Shown here piece after piece: positions 11,056 to 23,780 of a stretch of 64,000 bases of DNA. Position 1 is the stretch's first letter; every line of letters starts with the position of its first letter. The notes beneath the pieces are model-generated. The model did not search any database. It was not told the origin of the DNA and saw only the letters and a list, made by a program, of their open reading frames with translations. Location: assembly GCA_038025085.1 (NCBI GenBank), contig CM076154.1, positions 25,162,501-25,226,500 on the forward strand, given 5' to 3'. Source of the stretch: Tetragonia tetragonoides. Taxonomy: Eukaryota; Streptophyta; Magnoliopsida; Caryophyllales; Aizoaceae. A program made the translations under genes and the position numbers.

Positions 11056-13003
11056 AGTAAAGCTTTTGAATGCATTTACGCGTTTTAAAAGCTCATACGA
11101 GCAGGATGAAAGAGATTTGAGTTCTTTTGTGTTGTATATTAAGAGAAAGCATCCAAATACTTTGCTTGGATTCATTTGAATGTGTGAAACTACACCTGGG
11201 ATGTTTGCAAGTACAAACAAGCTTCAACTAAAGCTTTTCAATGCTTTTACGCGTTTTAAAAGCTCATACGAGTAGGGTGAAAGAGATTTGAGTTCTTTTT
11301 TGTTGTATATTAAGCGAAAGCATCCAAATACTTTGATTGGATTCATTTGAATGTGAAACTACACCTAGGAGGTTTGCAAGTACAAACAAGCTACAACTCA
11401 AGCTTTTGAATGCATTTAAGCGTTTTAAAAGCTCATACGAGTAGGGTGAAAGAGATTTGAGTTCTTTTGTGTTGTATCTTAAGAGAAAGCATCCAAATAC
11501 TTTGCTTGCAATCAGTTGAGTATGAAACTACACCAAGAGATTTTAAAAGTGCAAACAAGCTTTAACTCAAGCTTTTGAATGCATTTACGCGTTTTAAAAG
11601 CTCATACGAGTAGGGTGAAAGACATTATAGTTCTTTTGTGTTGTATATTAAGAGAAAGCATCTAAAAACTTTGTTTGGATTCATTTGAGTGTGAAACTAC
11701 ACCTTGGATGTTTACAAGTACAAATAAGCTTCAACTCAAGCTTTTGAATGCATTTACTCGTTATAAAAGCTCATTCGAGTAGGATTAAAGAGATTTGAGT
11801 TCTTCTGTGTTGTATATTAAGAGAAAGCATCCAAATACTCTGTTTGGATTCATTTGAGTGTGAAACTACAGCTAGGATGTTTACAAGTAAAAACTAGCTT
11901 CAACTCAAAATTTTGAATGCATTTACGCATTTTAAAAGCTCATACGAGTTGGGTGAAAGAGATTTGAGTTCTTTTGTATTGTATATTAAGAGAAAGCATC
12001 CAAATACTTTGTTTGGATTCATTTGAGTGTGAAACTACACCTACGTTGTTTACAAGTACAAACAAGCTTTAACTCATGGTTTTGAATGCATTTACGCGTT
12101 TTAAAAGCTCATACGAGTAGGGTGAAAGAGATTTGAGTTCTTTTGGGATGTAAATTAAGAGAAAGCATCCAAATACTTTTTTGGATTCATTTGAGTGTGA
12201 AACTACACCTGGCATGTTTACAAGTACAAACAAGCTTCAAATCAAGCTTTTGAATGCATTTACGCGTTTTAAAAGCTCATACTTGTAGGGTGAAATGGAC
12301 TTGAGTTCTTTTGTGTGTTATATAAAGAGAAAGCATCCAAATACTTTGTTTGGATTCATTTGAGTGTGAAACTACACCTAGGATGTTTACAAGTACAAAC
12401 AAGCCTCAACTCAAGCTTTTGAATGCATTTACGCGTTTTAACAGCTCTTACGAGTAGGGTGATGGAGATTGAGTTCTTTTGTGTTGTATATGAAGAGAAA
12501 GCACCCAATTGTTTTGTTTGCATTCATTTGAGTATTAAACTACACCAAGAATGTGTTAAAGTGCAAACAAGCTTCAACTAAAGCTTTTGAATGCATTTAC
12601 GCGTTTTAAAAGCTCATACGAGCAGGATGAAAGAGATTTGTGTTCTTTTGTGTTGTATATTAAGAGAAAGCATCCAAATACTTTGCTTGGATTCATTTGA
12701 ATGTGAAACTACACCTAGGATATTTGCAAGTACAAACAAGCTTCAACTCAAGCTTTTGAATGCATTTAAGCGTTTTAAAAGCTCATACGAGTAGGGTGAA
12801 AGAGATTTGAGTTCTTTTGTGTTGTATCTTAAGAGAAAGCATCCAAATACATTGTTTGGAGTCATTTGAGTCTGAAACTACACCTAGGTTGTTTACAAGT
12901 ACAAACAAGCTTCAACTCAAGCTTTTGAATGCATTTACGCGTTTTAAAAGCTCATACGAGTAGGGTGAAAGAGATTTGAGTTCTTTTGGGTTGTAAATTA
13001 AGA
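11056..13003 (-). repeat. Divergent subtype-E satellite block, 169-bp monomers, minus
   Basis: Twelve monomers; AAGCTTTTGAATGC landmarks start near 11059, 11231, 11400, 11569 and 11738 and continue to 12,921, averaging 169 bp. The subtype is recognised, reading minus monomers left to right, by GAGTAGGGTG, AGAGATTTGAG (one extra T), GCATCCAAATACTTTG and GTGTGAAACTACACCTAGG. A nine-monomer periodicity is visible: GCAGGATGAA occurs at 11,101 and 12,622, 1,521 bp apart. The same subtype appears briefly at 22.3-22.56 kb (plus) and 30.48-30.70 kb (minus). No gene is visible. Confidence 0.88.
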
Positions 13004-13150
13004 GATGATACGTTAGCAATTACAACCTTAGCAATTTGTAAACAAAAACAGAGGATTAAGAGAAGAAAGGATAATGAGTATCACCACCAAAGCTATAAAG
13101 GATTAAACCACCAAGCTATGGATAAAGAATACTACTACAGTTCTTGGGGA
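13004..13150. other. Foreign insert of ~147 bp, unidentified
   Basis: Sequence unlike the satellite, from about GATACGTTAGCAATTACAAC to GGGGAATTACAG. It contains a short direct repeat TTAGCAATT (13,013 and 13,027) and no terminal inverted repeat or target duplication that I can define. One plus frame stays open across it, but the frame starts with TTG inside satellite and matches no family I recognise, so I do not call a gene. It may be a fragment of a transposable element or filler DNA captured at the breakpoint between the subtype-E block and plus monomers. Confidence 0.7.
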
Positions 13151-14133
13151 ATTACAGGTGCTTTCTCTTAATATACAACAGAAAAGAACTCAATCTCTTA
13201 CACCCTAGTCGTAAGAGCTGTTAAAACGCGTAAATACATTTAAAAGCGTTAGTTGAGCTTGTTTGTACTTGTAAACATCCTTGGTGTAGTTTCTCACTCT
13301 AATGAATGCAAACAAAGCATTTGGGTGCTTTCTCTTAATATACAACACAAAAGACCTCAATCTCTTTCACCCTAGTCATATGAGCTGTTAAAACGCGTAA
13401 ATACATTCAAAAGCTGGAGTTGAAGCTTTTTTGTACTTGTAAACATCCTTGGTTAAGTTTCTCATTCAAATGAATGCAAACAAAGCATTTGGGTGCTTTC
13501 TCTTAATAGACAACACAAAAGAACTCAATCTTTTTCACCCTATGCATATGAGCTTTTAAAACGCGTAAATGCATTCAAAAGGTGGAGTTAAAGCTTGTTT
13601 GTAGTTGTAAACATCCTTGGTGTAGTTTCTCACTCAAATGAATGCGAACAAAGCATTTGGGTGCTTTCTCTGAAAATACAACATAAAAGAACTCAATCTC
13701 TATCACCCTAGTCGTAAGAGCTGTTAAAACGCGTAAATGCATTCAAAAGGTGGAGTTAAAGCTTGTTTGTATTTGTAAACATCCTTGGTGTAGTTTCTCA
13801 CTCAAACAAATGCAAACAAAGCATTTGGGTGCTTTCTTTTAATATACAATACAAAAGACCTCAATCTCTTTCACCCTAGTCATATGAGTTTTTAAAACGC
13901 GTAAATGCATTCAAAAGCATGAGTTGAAGCTTGTTTGTACTTGTAAACATTCTTGGTGTAGTTTCTCACTCCAATGAATGCAAACAAACCATTTGGGTGA
14001 TTTCTCTTAATATACAACACAAAAGAACTCAATCTTTTTCACCCTAGTCATATGAGCTTTTAAAACGCGTATATGCATTCAAAAGCTTGAGTTGAAGCTT
14101 GTTTGTACTTGTAAACATCCTTGGTTAAGTTTC
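13151..14133 (+). repeat. Satellite block, plus orientation
   Basis: About six monomers in plus orientation. The stretch 13.31-13.66 kb carries the rare set GCTGGAGTTGAAGC, CCTATGCATATGAGC and GAATGCGAACAAAGC, as does 6.71-7.06 kb (where the last reads GAATGTGAACAAAGC), so it is a displaced copy of that part of block 1. The block ends inside a monomer at GTTTCTC, where minus sequence begins. Confidence 0.88.
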
Positions 14134-14679
14134 TCCACCTTTTGAATGCATTTACGCAATTAACAGCTCTTACAACTAGGGTGAAAGAGATTGAGTTCTT
14201 TTGTGTTGAATATTAAGAGAAATCACACAAATGCTTTGTTTGCATTCATTTGAGTGAGAAACTACACCAAGGATGTTTACAAGTACAAACAAGCTTTAAC
14301 TCAACCTTTTGAATGCATTTACGCATTTTAACAGCTCTTACAACTAGGGTGAAAGAGATTGAGTTCTTTTGTGTTGTATATTAAGAGAAAGCACCCAAAT
14401 GCTTTGTTTGCATTCATTTGAGTGAGAAACTTAACCAAGGATGTTTACAAGTACAAACAAGCTTCAACTCAAGCTTTTGACTGTATTTACGAGTTTTAAC
14501 AGCTCTTACGATTCGGGTGAAAGAGATTGAGGTCTTTTGTGTTGTATATTAAGGGAAAGCACCCAAATGCTTTGTTTGCATTCATTGGAGTGAGAAACTA
14601 CACCGAGGATGTTTACAAGTACAAACAAGCTTTAACTCCACCTTTTGAATGCATTTACGCGTTTTAACAGCTCTTACAT

Positions 14680-14765
14680 CTAGGGTTTGGGTGCATTAAC
14701 CCGTTTTGAATGCATATACGCGTTTTAAGCAGTTTGGGTGTTTACAAGTACTTGTGTTGTATTTT
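14680..14765 (-). repeat. Junction B, copy 1
   Basis: A minus monomer breaks after CTTACATCTAGGG into TTTGGGTGCATTAACC, then TTTTGAATGCATATACGCG, then CAGTTTGGGTGTTTACAAG and TACTTGTGTTGTATTT. The same odd order occurs as the reverse complement near 28,550-28,635 and in the same orientation near 37,895-37,985. These are three copies of one rearrangement. Confidence 0.82.
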
Positions 14766-15494
14766 GAGAGAAAGCACCCAAAAGCTTTGTTTGCACTCAT
14801 TGGAGTGAGAAACTACACCAAGGATGTTTACAAGTACAAACAAGCTTCAACTTAAGCTTTTGAATGTATTTACGCGTTTTAAAAGCTCATGTGACTAGGG
14901 TGAAAGAGATTGAGGTCTTTTGTGTTGTATATTAAGAGAAAGCACCCAAATGCTTTGTTTGCATTCATTTGTGTGAGAAACTACACCAAGGATGTTTACA
15001 AGTACAAACAAGCTTTAACTCCACCTTTTGAATGCATTTACGCGTTTTAACCGCTCTTACGATTAGGGTGAAAGAGATTGAGTTCTTTTGTGTTGTATAT
15101 TAAGAGAAATCACCCAAATGCTTTGTTTGCATTCATTTGAGTGAGAAACTACACCAAGGATGTTTAGAAGTAGAAGCAAGCTTTAACTCCACCTTTTGAA
15201 TGCATTTACGCATTTTAACAGCTCTTACAACTAAGGTGAAAGAGATTGGGTTCTTTTGTGTTGTATATTAAGAGAAAGCACCCAAATGCTTTGTTTGCAT
15301 TCATTTGAGTGAGAAACTAGACCAAGGATGTTTACAAGCATAAACAAGCTTTAACTCCACCTTTTGAATGCATTTACGCATTTTAACAGCTCTTACAACT
15401 AGGGTGAAAGAGATTGAGTTCTTTTGTGTTGTATATTAAGAGAAATCACCCAAATGCTTTGTTTGCATTCATTGGAGTGAGAAACTACACCAAG

Positions 15495-15550
15495 GATGTT
15501 TACAAGAGCTTTTAAAACGTGATTACAAGTACATACTTAATACTTGTGTT
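15495..15550 (-). repeat. Junction A, minus copy
   Basis: Reads TTTACAAGAGCTTTTAAAAC, then GTGATTACAAGTACATAC, then TTAATACTTGTGTTG, the reverse complement of the junction-A short monomers in block 1. It links the minus block at 14-20 kb with the plus block at 4-11 kb. Confidence 0.8.
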
Positions 15551-17159
15551 GTACATTAAGAGAAATCACCCAAATGTTTTCTTTGCATTCATTTAAGTGA
15601 GAAACTACAAGTACTAACAAGGTTCAACTTAAGCTTTTGAATGCATATACGCGTTTTAAAACCTCATACGACTAGGGTGAAAGAGATTGAGTTCTTTTGT
15701 GTTGTATTTTCAGAGAAAGCCCCCAAAAGCTTTGTTTGCATTCATTGGAGTGAGAAACTACACCAAGGATGTTTACAAGTACAAACAAGCTTCAACTAAC
15801 GCTTTTGAATGTATTTACGCGTTTTAACAGCTCTTACGACTAGGGTGAAAGAGATTGAGTTCTTTTCTGTTGTATATTAAGAGAAAGCAACCAAAAGCTT
15901 TGTTTGTATTCATTTGAGTGAGAAACTACATTAAGGATGTTTACAAGTACAAACAAGCTTCAACTCCACCTTTTGAATACATTTACGCATTTTAATAGCT
16001 CTTACAACTAGGGTGAAAGAGATTGAGTTCCTTTGTGTTGTATATTAAGAGAAAGCACCCAAATGCTTTGTTTGCATTCATTTGAGTGAGAAACGTAACC
16101 AAGGATGTTTACAAGTACAAACAAGCTTCAACTCAAGCTTTTGAATGCATTTACGGGTTTTAAAAGCTCATATGACTAGGGTGAAAAAGATTGAGTTCTT
16201 TTGTGTTGTATTTTCAGAGAAAGCACCCAAAAGCTTTGTTTGCATTCGTTGGAGTGAGAAACTACACCAAGAATGTTTAAAAGTACAAAAAAGCTTCAAC
16301 TCAAGCTTTTGAATGCATTAACGCATTTTAAAAGCTCATATGACTAGGGTGAAAGAGATTGAGGTCTTTTGTGTTGTTTATTAAGAGAAAGCACCCAAAT
16401 GCTTTGTTTGCATTCATTTGAGTGAGAAACTACACCAAGGATGTTTACAAGTACAAACAAGCTTTAACTCTACCTTTTGAATGCATTTACGCGTTTTAAC
16501 AGCTCTTACGATTAGGGTGAAGGAGATTGAGTTCTTTTGTGTTGTATATTAAGAGAAATCACCCAAATGCTTTGTTTGCATTCATTTGAGTGAGAAACTA
16601 CACCAAGGATGTTTACAAGTACAAACAAGCTTTAACTCCACCTTTTGAATGCATTTACGCGTTTTAACAGCTCTTACGACTAAGGTGAAAGAGATTGAGT
16701 TCTTTTGTGTTGTATATTAAGAGAAAGCACCCAAATGCTTTGTTTGCATTCATTTGAGTGAGAAACTACACCAAGGATGTTTACAAGAACAAACAAGCTT
16801 CAACTCTACCTTTTGAATGCATTTACGCATTTTAACAGCTCTTACAACTAAGGTGAAAGAGATTGAGTTCTTTTGTGTTGTATATTAAGAGAAAGCAACC
16901 AAATGCTTTGTTTGCATTCATTTGAGTGAGAAACTACACCAAGGATGTTTACAAGCACAAACAAGCTTTAACTCCACCTTTTGATTGCATTTACGCATTT
17001 TAACAGCTCTTACAACTAGGGTCAAAGAGATTGAGTTCTTTTGTGTTCTATATTAAGAGAAATCACCCAAATGGTTCGTTTGCATTCATTTGAGTGAGAA
17101 ACTACACCAAGGAAGTTTACAAGTACAAACAAGTTTCAACTCAAGCTTTTGAATGCATT

Positions 17160-19480
17160 TACGCGTTTTAACAGCTCTTACGACTAGGCGATAAGAGATT
17201 GAGTTCTTTTGTGTTGTATATTAAGAAAAAGCTCGCAAAATGCTTTGTTTACATTTATTTGAGTGTGAAACTATCCCAAGGATGTTTACAACTACAAACA
17301 AGCTTGAACTGAAGCTTTTGAATCCAATTAAGCGTTTTAAAAGCTCATACAACAAGGGTGAAAGAGATTGAGTTCTTTTCTGTTGTATATTAAGAGATCG
17401 CACTCAAATGCTTTGTTTGCATACATTTGAGTGAGAAACTTAACCAAGGATGTTTACAAGTACTGACATGCTTCAACTCAAGCTTTTGAAAGCATTTACG
17501 CGTTTTAAAACCTCATGCGACTAGGGTGAATGACATTGAGGTCTTTTGTGTTGCATATTAAGAGAAAGCACCCAAATGCTTTCTTTGCATTAATTTGAGT
17601 GAAAAACTACACCAAGGATGTTTACAAGTACAAACAAGCTTTAACTCCACCTTTTGAATGCATTTACGCGTTTTAACAGCTCTTACATCTCGGGTGAAAG
17701 AGATTGAGTTCTTTTGTGTTGTATATTAAGAGAAAGCACCCAAATGCTTTGTTTGCATTCATTTGAGTGAGAAACTACACCAAGGATGTTTACAAGTACA
17801 AACAAGCTTTAACTCCACCTTTTGAATGCATATACGCGTTTTAAAACCTCATACGACTAGGGTGAAAGAGATTGAGTTCTTTTGTGTTGTATTTTCAGAG
17901 AAAGCACCCAATAGCTTTGTTTGCATTCATTGGAGTGAGAAACTACACCAAGGATGTTTACAAGTACAAACAAGCTTCAACTAACGCTTTTGAATGTATT
18001 TACGCGTTTTAACAGCTCTTACAACTAGGCTGAAAGAGATTGAGTTCTTTTCTGTTGTATATTAAGAGAAAGCAACCAAAAGCTTTGTTTGCATTCATTT
18101 GAGTGAGAAACTACACTAAGGATGTTTACAAGTACAAACAAGCTTCAACTCCACCTTTTGAATACATTTACGCATTTTAATAGCTCTTACAACTAGGGTG
18201 AAAGAGATTGAGTTCCTTTGTGTTGATTATGAAGAGAAAGCACCCAAATGCTTTGTTTGCATTCATTTGAGTGAGAAACTACACCAAGGATGTTTACAAG
18301 CACAAACAAGCTTTAACTCGACCTTTTGAATGCATTTACACATTTTAACAGCTCTTACAACTAGGGTGAAAAAGATTGAGTTCTTTTGTGTAGTATATTA
18401 AGAGAAAGCACCCAAATGCTTTGTTTGCATTCATTTGAGTGAGAAACTTAACCAAGGATGTTCACAAGTACAAACAAGCTTCAACTCAAGCTTTTGAATG
18501 CATTTACGGGTTTTAAAAGCTCATATGACAAGGGTGAAAATGATTGAGTTCTTTTGTGTTGTATGTTCAGAGAAAGCACCCAAAAGCTTTGTTTGCATTC
18601 GTTGGAGTGAGAAACTACACCAAGAATGTTTAAAAGTACAAACAAGCTTCAACTCAAGCTTTTGAATGCATTTACGCATTTTAAAAGCTCATATGACTAG
18701 GGTGAAAGAGATTGAGGTCTTTTGTGTTGTTTATTAAGAGAAAGCACCCAAATAATTTGTTTGCATTCATTTGAGTGAGAAACTACACCAAGGATGTTTA
18801 CAAGTACAAACAAGCTTTAACTCCACCTTTTGAATGCATTTACGCGTTTTAACAGCTCTTACGATTAGGGTGAAAGAGATTGAGTTCTTTTGTGTTGTAT
18901 ATTAAGAGAAAGCACCCAAATGCTTTGTTTGCATTCATTTGAGTGAGAAACTACACCAAGGATGTTTACAAGCACAAACAAGCTTTAACTCCACCTTTTC
19001 AATGCATTTACGCATTTTAACAGCTCTTACAACTAGGGTGAAAGAGAATGAGTTCTTTTGTGTTGTATATTGAGAGAAATCACCCAAATGGTTTGTTTGC
19101 ATTCATTTGAGTGAGAAACTACACCAAGGAAGTTTACAAGTACAAACAAGTTTCAACTCAAGCTTTTGAATGCATTTACGCGTTTTAACAGCTCTTACGA
19201 CTAGGCGAAAAGAGATTGAGTTCTTTTGTGTTGTATATTAAGAAAAAGCTCGCAAATGCTTTGTTTACATTTATTTGAGTGTGAAACTATCCCAAGGATG
19301 TTTACAACTACAAACAAGCTTGAACTCAAGCTTTTGAATCCATTTAAGCGTTTTAAAAGCTCATACAACAAGGGTGAAAGAGATTGAGTTCTTTTGTGTT
19401 GTATATTAAGAGATCGCACCCAAATGCTTTGTTTGCATTCATTTGAGTGAGAAACTTAACCAAGGATGTTTACAAGTACT
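17160..19480 (-). repeat. Segmental duplication, period ~2,016 bp (12 monomers)
   Basis: The C-D pair with the private variants ACTATCCCAAGG, CATTTATTTGAGTGTG and TACTGAC occurs twice: GCTCGC at 17,231 and 19,248, TACTGAC at 17,461 and 19,477. The spacing of 2,016-2,017 bp is twelve monomers. The left copy has an extra A in a run (GCAAAATGC) and a few differences near 17,390. Confidence 0.78.
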
Positions 19481-21100
19481 GACAAGCTTCAACTGAAGCT
19501 TTTGAAAGCATTTACACGTTTTAAAACCTCATACAACTAGGGTGAAAGAGATTGAGGTCTTTTGTGTTGTATATTAAGAGAAAGCACCCAAATGCTTTCT
19601 TTGCATTTATTTGAGTGAAAAACTACACCAAGGATGTTTACAAGTACAAACAAGCTTTAACTCCACCTTTTGAATGCATTTACGCGTTTCAACAGCTCTT
19701 ACATCTAGGGTGAAAGAGATTGAGTTCTTTTGTGTTGTATATTAAGAGAAAGCACCCAAATGCTTTGTTTGCATTCATTTGAGTGAGAAACTACACCAAG
19801 GATGTTTACAAGCACAAACAAGCTTTAACTCCACCTTTTGAATGCATTTACGCATTTTAACAGCTCTTACAACTAAGGTGAAAGAGATTGAGTTCTTTTG
19901 TGTTGTATATTAAGATAAAGCACCCAAATGATTTGTTTGCATTCATTTGAGGAGAAACTACACCAAGGATGTTTACAAGTACAAACAAGCTTTAACTCCA
20001 CCTTTTGAATGCATTTACGCGTTTTAACAGCTCTTAAATCTAGGGTGAAAGAGATTGAGTTCTTTTGTGTTGTATATTAAGAGAAAGCACCCAAATGCTT
20101 TGTATGCATTCATTTGAGTGAGAAACTACACCAAGGATGTTTACAAGTACAAACAAGCTTTAACTCCACCTTTTGAATGCATTTACGCGTTTTAACAGCT
20201 CCTACGACTAGGTTGAAAGAGATTGAGTTCTTTTGTGTTGTATTTTCAGAGAAAGCACCCAAAAGCTTTGTTTGCATTCATTGGAGTGAGAAACTACACC
20301 AAGGATGTTTACAAGTACAAACAAACTTCAACTCAAAATTTTGAATGTATTCACAAACAGGTCAAGAGCTGTTTTGAACTTAATGCTTGTTTGGTATAAA
20401 TATACAACACAAAAGACCTAAAATCTCTTTCACCCTACTCGTATGAGCTGTTAAAACGCGTAAATGAATTCAAAAGCTTGAGTTGAAGCTTGTTTGTACT
20501 TGTAAACATCCTTGGTGTAGTTTCTCACTCCAATGAATGCAAACAAAGCTTTTGGGTGCTTTCTCTGAAAATACAACACAAAAGAACTCAATCTCTTTCA
20601 CCCTAGTCGTATGAGGTTTTAAAACGCGTATATGCATTCAAAAGCTTAAGTTGAAGCTTGTTGGAACTTGTAAACATCTTTGGTGTAGTTTCTCACTCAA
20701 ATGAATGCAAAGAAAACATTTGGGTGCGTTCTCTTAATATACAACACAAAAGAACTCAATCTCTTTCACCCTTGTCGTATGAGCTTTTAAAACGCTTAAA
20801 TGCATTCAAAACCTTGAGTTGAAGCTTGTTTGTAGTTGTAAACATCCTTGGGGTAGTTTCACACTCAAATGAATGCAAACAAAGTATTTGGGTGCTTTCT
20901 CTTAAGCTTAAGTTGAAGCTTGTTTGTACTTGTAAACACAAAGGAGATTGAGTTTCTTACTCCAATGAATGCAAACAAAGCTTTTGGATGCTTTCTCTCA
21001 ATATATAACAGAAAAGAACTCAAGCTTTTTCACCCTAGTCATATGAGCTTTTAAAACGCGTAAATGCATTCAAAAGCTTGAGTTGAAACTTGTTTGTACT
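19200..21100. repeat. Left arm of a large inverted duplication (palindrome P1)
   Basis: The segment is matched as reverse complement by about 25,260-27,250. Shared rare features in mirrored order are the D-type monomer, the TTTGAGGAGAAAC deletion variant (19,945), the unique junction 20,341-20,410, a D-type monomer at 20.76-20.87 kb, and the breakpoint word CTTGTAAACACAAAGGAG at 20,930. Mirrored positions sum to about 46,450, with shifts of one monomer in places, so the centre lies near 23.2 kb. Identity is judged by eye. Confidence 0.8.
20341..20410. repeat. Orientation-switch junction D, copy 1
   Basis: Minus monomer text ends in AATTTTGAATGTATTC. A unique stretch (ACAAACAGGTCAAGAGC, TTTTGAACTTAATGC, TTGTTTGGTATAAATATAC) leads into plus monomers. 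The reverse complement lies at about 26,045-26,112, which is also a minus-to-plus switch. This is the anchor of palindrome P1. Confidence 0.85.
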
Positions 21101-22590
21101 TGTAAACATCCTTGGTGTAGTTTCTCACTCAAATGAATGCAAACAAAGCATTTGTGTGATTTCTTCTTAATATACAACACAAAAGAACTCAATCTCTTTC
21201 ACCCTAGTTGTAAGAGCTGTTAAAGTGCGTAAATGCATTCAAAAGGTGGAGTTAAAGCTTGTTTGTGCTTGTAAACATCCTTGGTGTAGTTTCTCACCCA
21301 AATGAATGCAAACAAAGCATTTGGGTGCTTTCTGTTAATATACAACACAAAAGAACTCAATCTCTTTCACCCTAGATGTAAGAGCTGTTAAAACGCGTAA
21401 ATGCAGTCAAAAGGTGGAGTTAAAGGTTGTTTGTGCTTGTAAACATCCTTGGTGTAGTTTCTCACTCAAATGAATGCAAACAAAGCATTTGGGTGCTTTC
21501 TCTAAATATACAACACAAAAGACCTCAATATCTTTCACCCTAATCGTAAGAGCTGTTAAAACCCGTAAATACATTCAAAAGCTTCAGTTGAAGCTTATTT
21601 GTACTTCTAAACATCCTTGGTTAAGTTTCTCACTCAAATGAATGCAAACAAAGCATTTGGGTGCTTTCTCTTAATATACAACACAAAAGAACTCAAATCT
21701 TTTTCACCCTAGTTATATGAGCTTTTAAAACGCGTAAATGCATTCAAAAGCTTGAGTTGAAGCTTGGTTGTACTTGTAAACATTCTTGGTGTAGTTTCTC
21801 ACTGAAATGAATGCAAAGAAAGCTTTTGGTTGCTTTCTCTTAAAATACAACATAAACGAACTCAATCTTTTTCACCCTAGTCATATGAGCTTTTAAAACG
21901 CGTAAATGCATTCAAAAGCTTGAGTTGAAGCTTGTTTGTACTTGTAAACATTCTTGGTGTAGTTTCTCACTCAAATGAATGCAAACAAAGCATTTGTGTG
22001 ATTTCTCTTAATATACAACACAAAAGAACTCAATCTCTTTCACCCTAGTTGTAAGAGCTTTTAAAATGCGTAAATGCATTCAAAAGGTTGAGTTAAAGCT
22101 TGTTTGTACTTGTAAACATTGTTGGTGTAGTTTCTCCCTCAAATGAATGCAAACAAAGCATTTGGGTGCTTTTTCTTAATATACAACACAAAAGAACTCA
22201 GATTAATGAGCTGTTAAAACGCGTAAATGCATTCAAAAGGTGGAGTTAAAGCTTGCTTGTACTTGTAAACATCCTTGGTGTAGTTTCTCACTCAAATGAA
22301 TGCAAACAAAGTATTTGGATGCATTCTCTTAATATACAACACAAAAGAACTCAAATCTCTTTCACCCTACCCGTATGAGCTTTCAAAACGCGTAAATGCA
22401 TTCAAAAGCTTGAGTTGAAGCTTGTTTGTACTTGTAAACATCCTAGGTGAAGTTTCACACTCAAATGTATACAAACAAAGTATTTGGATGCTTTCGCTTA
22501 ATGTACAACACAAAAGAACTCAAATCTCTTTCACCCTACTCGTATGACCTTTTAAAACGCGTAAATGCATTCAAAAGCTTGTTTGTAAAT
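20411..22590 (+). repeat. Satellite block, plus orientation
   Basis: About 13 monomers in plus orientation, with a chimeric monomer near 20,905-20,955 where CTTGTAAACACAAAGGAG fuses two monomer positions. The last two monomers (22.28-22.56 kb) are subtype E (AAGTATTTGGATGC, AACTCAAATCTC). The block ends near 22,590 at GTTTGTAAATGCATTC followed by AATTTCAGTGAGAAAC, a switch to minus. A paralogous switch junction is at about 25,250. Confidence 0.9.
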
Positions 22591-23780
22591 GCATTCAATT
22601 TCAGTGAGAAACTACACCAAGAATGTTTAAAAGTACAAACAAGCTTCAACTCAAGCTTTTGAATGCATTTACGCGTTTTAAAAGCTCATATGACTAGGGT
22701 GAAAGAGATTGAGGTCTTTTGTGTTGTTTATTAAGAGAAAGCACCCAAATGCTTTGTTTGCATTCATTTGAGTGAGAAACTACACCAAGTATGTTTACAA
22801 GTCCACAAAAGCTTTAACTCCACCTTTTGAATGCATTTACGCGTTTTAACAGCTCTTACGATTAGGGTGAAAGAGATTGAGTTCTTTTGTGTTGTATATT
22901 AAGAGAAAGCACCTAAATGATTTGTTTGCATTCATTTGAGGAGAAACTACACCAAGGATGTTTACAAGTACAAACAAGTTTAACTCCACCTTTTGAATGC
23001 ATTTACGCGTTTTAACAGCTCTTACTTCTTGGGTGAAAGAGATTGAGGTCTTTTGTGTTGTATATTAAGAGAAAGCACCCAAATGCTTTGTTTGCATTCA
23101 TTTGAGTGAGAAACTACACCAAGGATGTTTACAAGTACAAACAAGCTTTAACTCCACCTTTTGAATGAATATACGCGTTTAAAAACCTCATACGACTAGG
23201 GTGAAAGAGATTAAGTTCTTTTGTGTTGTATTTTCAGAGAAAGCACCCAAAAGCTTTGTTTGCATTCATTGGAGTGACAAACTACACCAAGGACGTTTAC
23301 AAGTATAAACAAGCTTCAACTCAAGCTTTTGAATGCATATACGCGTTTTAAAACCTCATACGACTAGGGTGAAAGAGATTGAGTTCTTTTGTGTTGTATT
23401 TTCAGAGAAAGCACCCAAAAGCTTTGTTTGCATTCATTGGAGTGAGAAACTACACCAAGGATGTTTACAAGTACAAACAAGCTTCAACTCAAGCTTTTGA
23501 ATGCATTTACGCGTTTTAAAAGCTCATATGACTAGGGTGAAAGAGATGGAGGCCTTTTGTGTTGTATATTAAGAGAAAGCACCCAAATGCTTTGTTTGCA
23601 TTCATTTGAGTGAGAAACTTAACCAAGGATGTTTACAAGTACAAACAAGCTTCAACTCAAGCTTTTGAATGTATTTACGCGTTTTAACAGCTCTTACGAT
23701 TAGGGTGAAAGAGATTGAGGTCTTTTGTGTTGTATATTAAGAGAAAGCACCCAAATGCTTTGTTTGCATTCATTTGATTG
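22591..23780 (-). repeat. Satellite block, minus orientation, central to palindrome P1
   Basis: About seven minus monomers with ordinary subtypes. This block sits at the estimated centre of palindrome P1. It ends at TTTGATTGTGAATACATTC (about 23,773), where the text turns into plus orientation. Confidence 0.88.

Larger units (their letters stand above)
14134..20340 (-). repeat. Satellite block, minus orientation
   Basis: About 37 monomers read as the reverse complement (CCTTTTGAATGCATTTACGC, then GGGTGAAAGAGATTGAG, then GCACCCAAATGC). The plus-to-minus switch at 14,133/14,134 is abrupt, with no filler: GTTTCTC is directly followed by CACCTTTTGAATGC. The block contains one junction-B copy, one junction-A copy, C-D pairs at 17.2 and 19.2 kb, and internal duplications of about 13-14 monomers (for example the AGAATGTTTAAAAG variant near 16,271 and 18,624, 2,353 bp apart). 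Confidence 0.93.

Noticed and set aside
12986..13171. 61-codon frame across the 13.0-kb insert
   Set aside because: The start is a TTG in satellite and the end lies in satellite. The middle matches no family I know. Annotated as an unidentified insert, not a gene.
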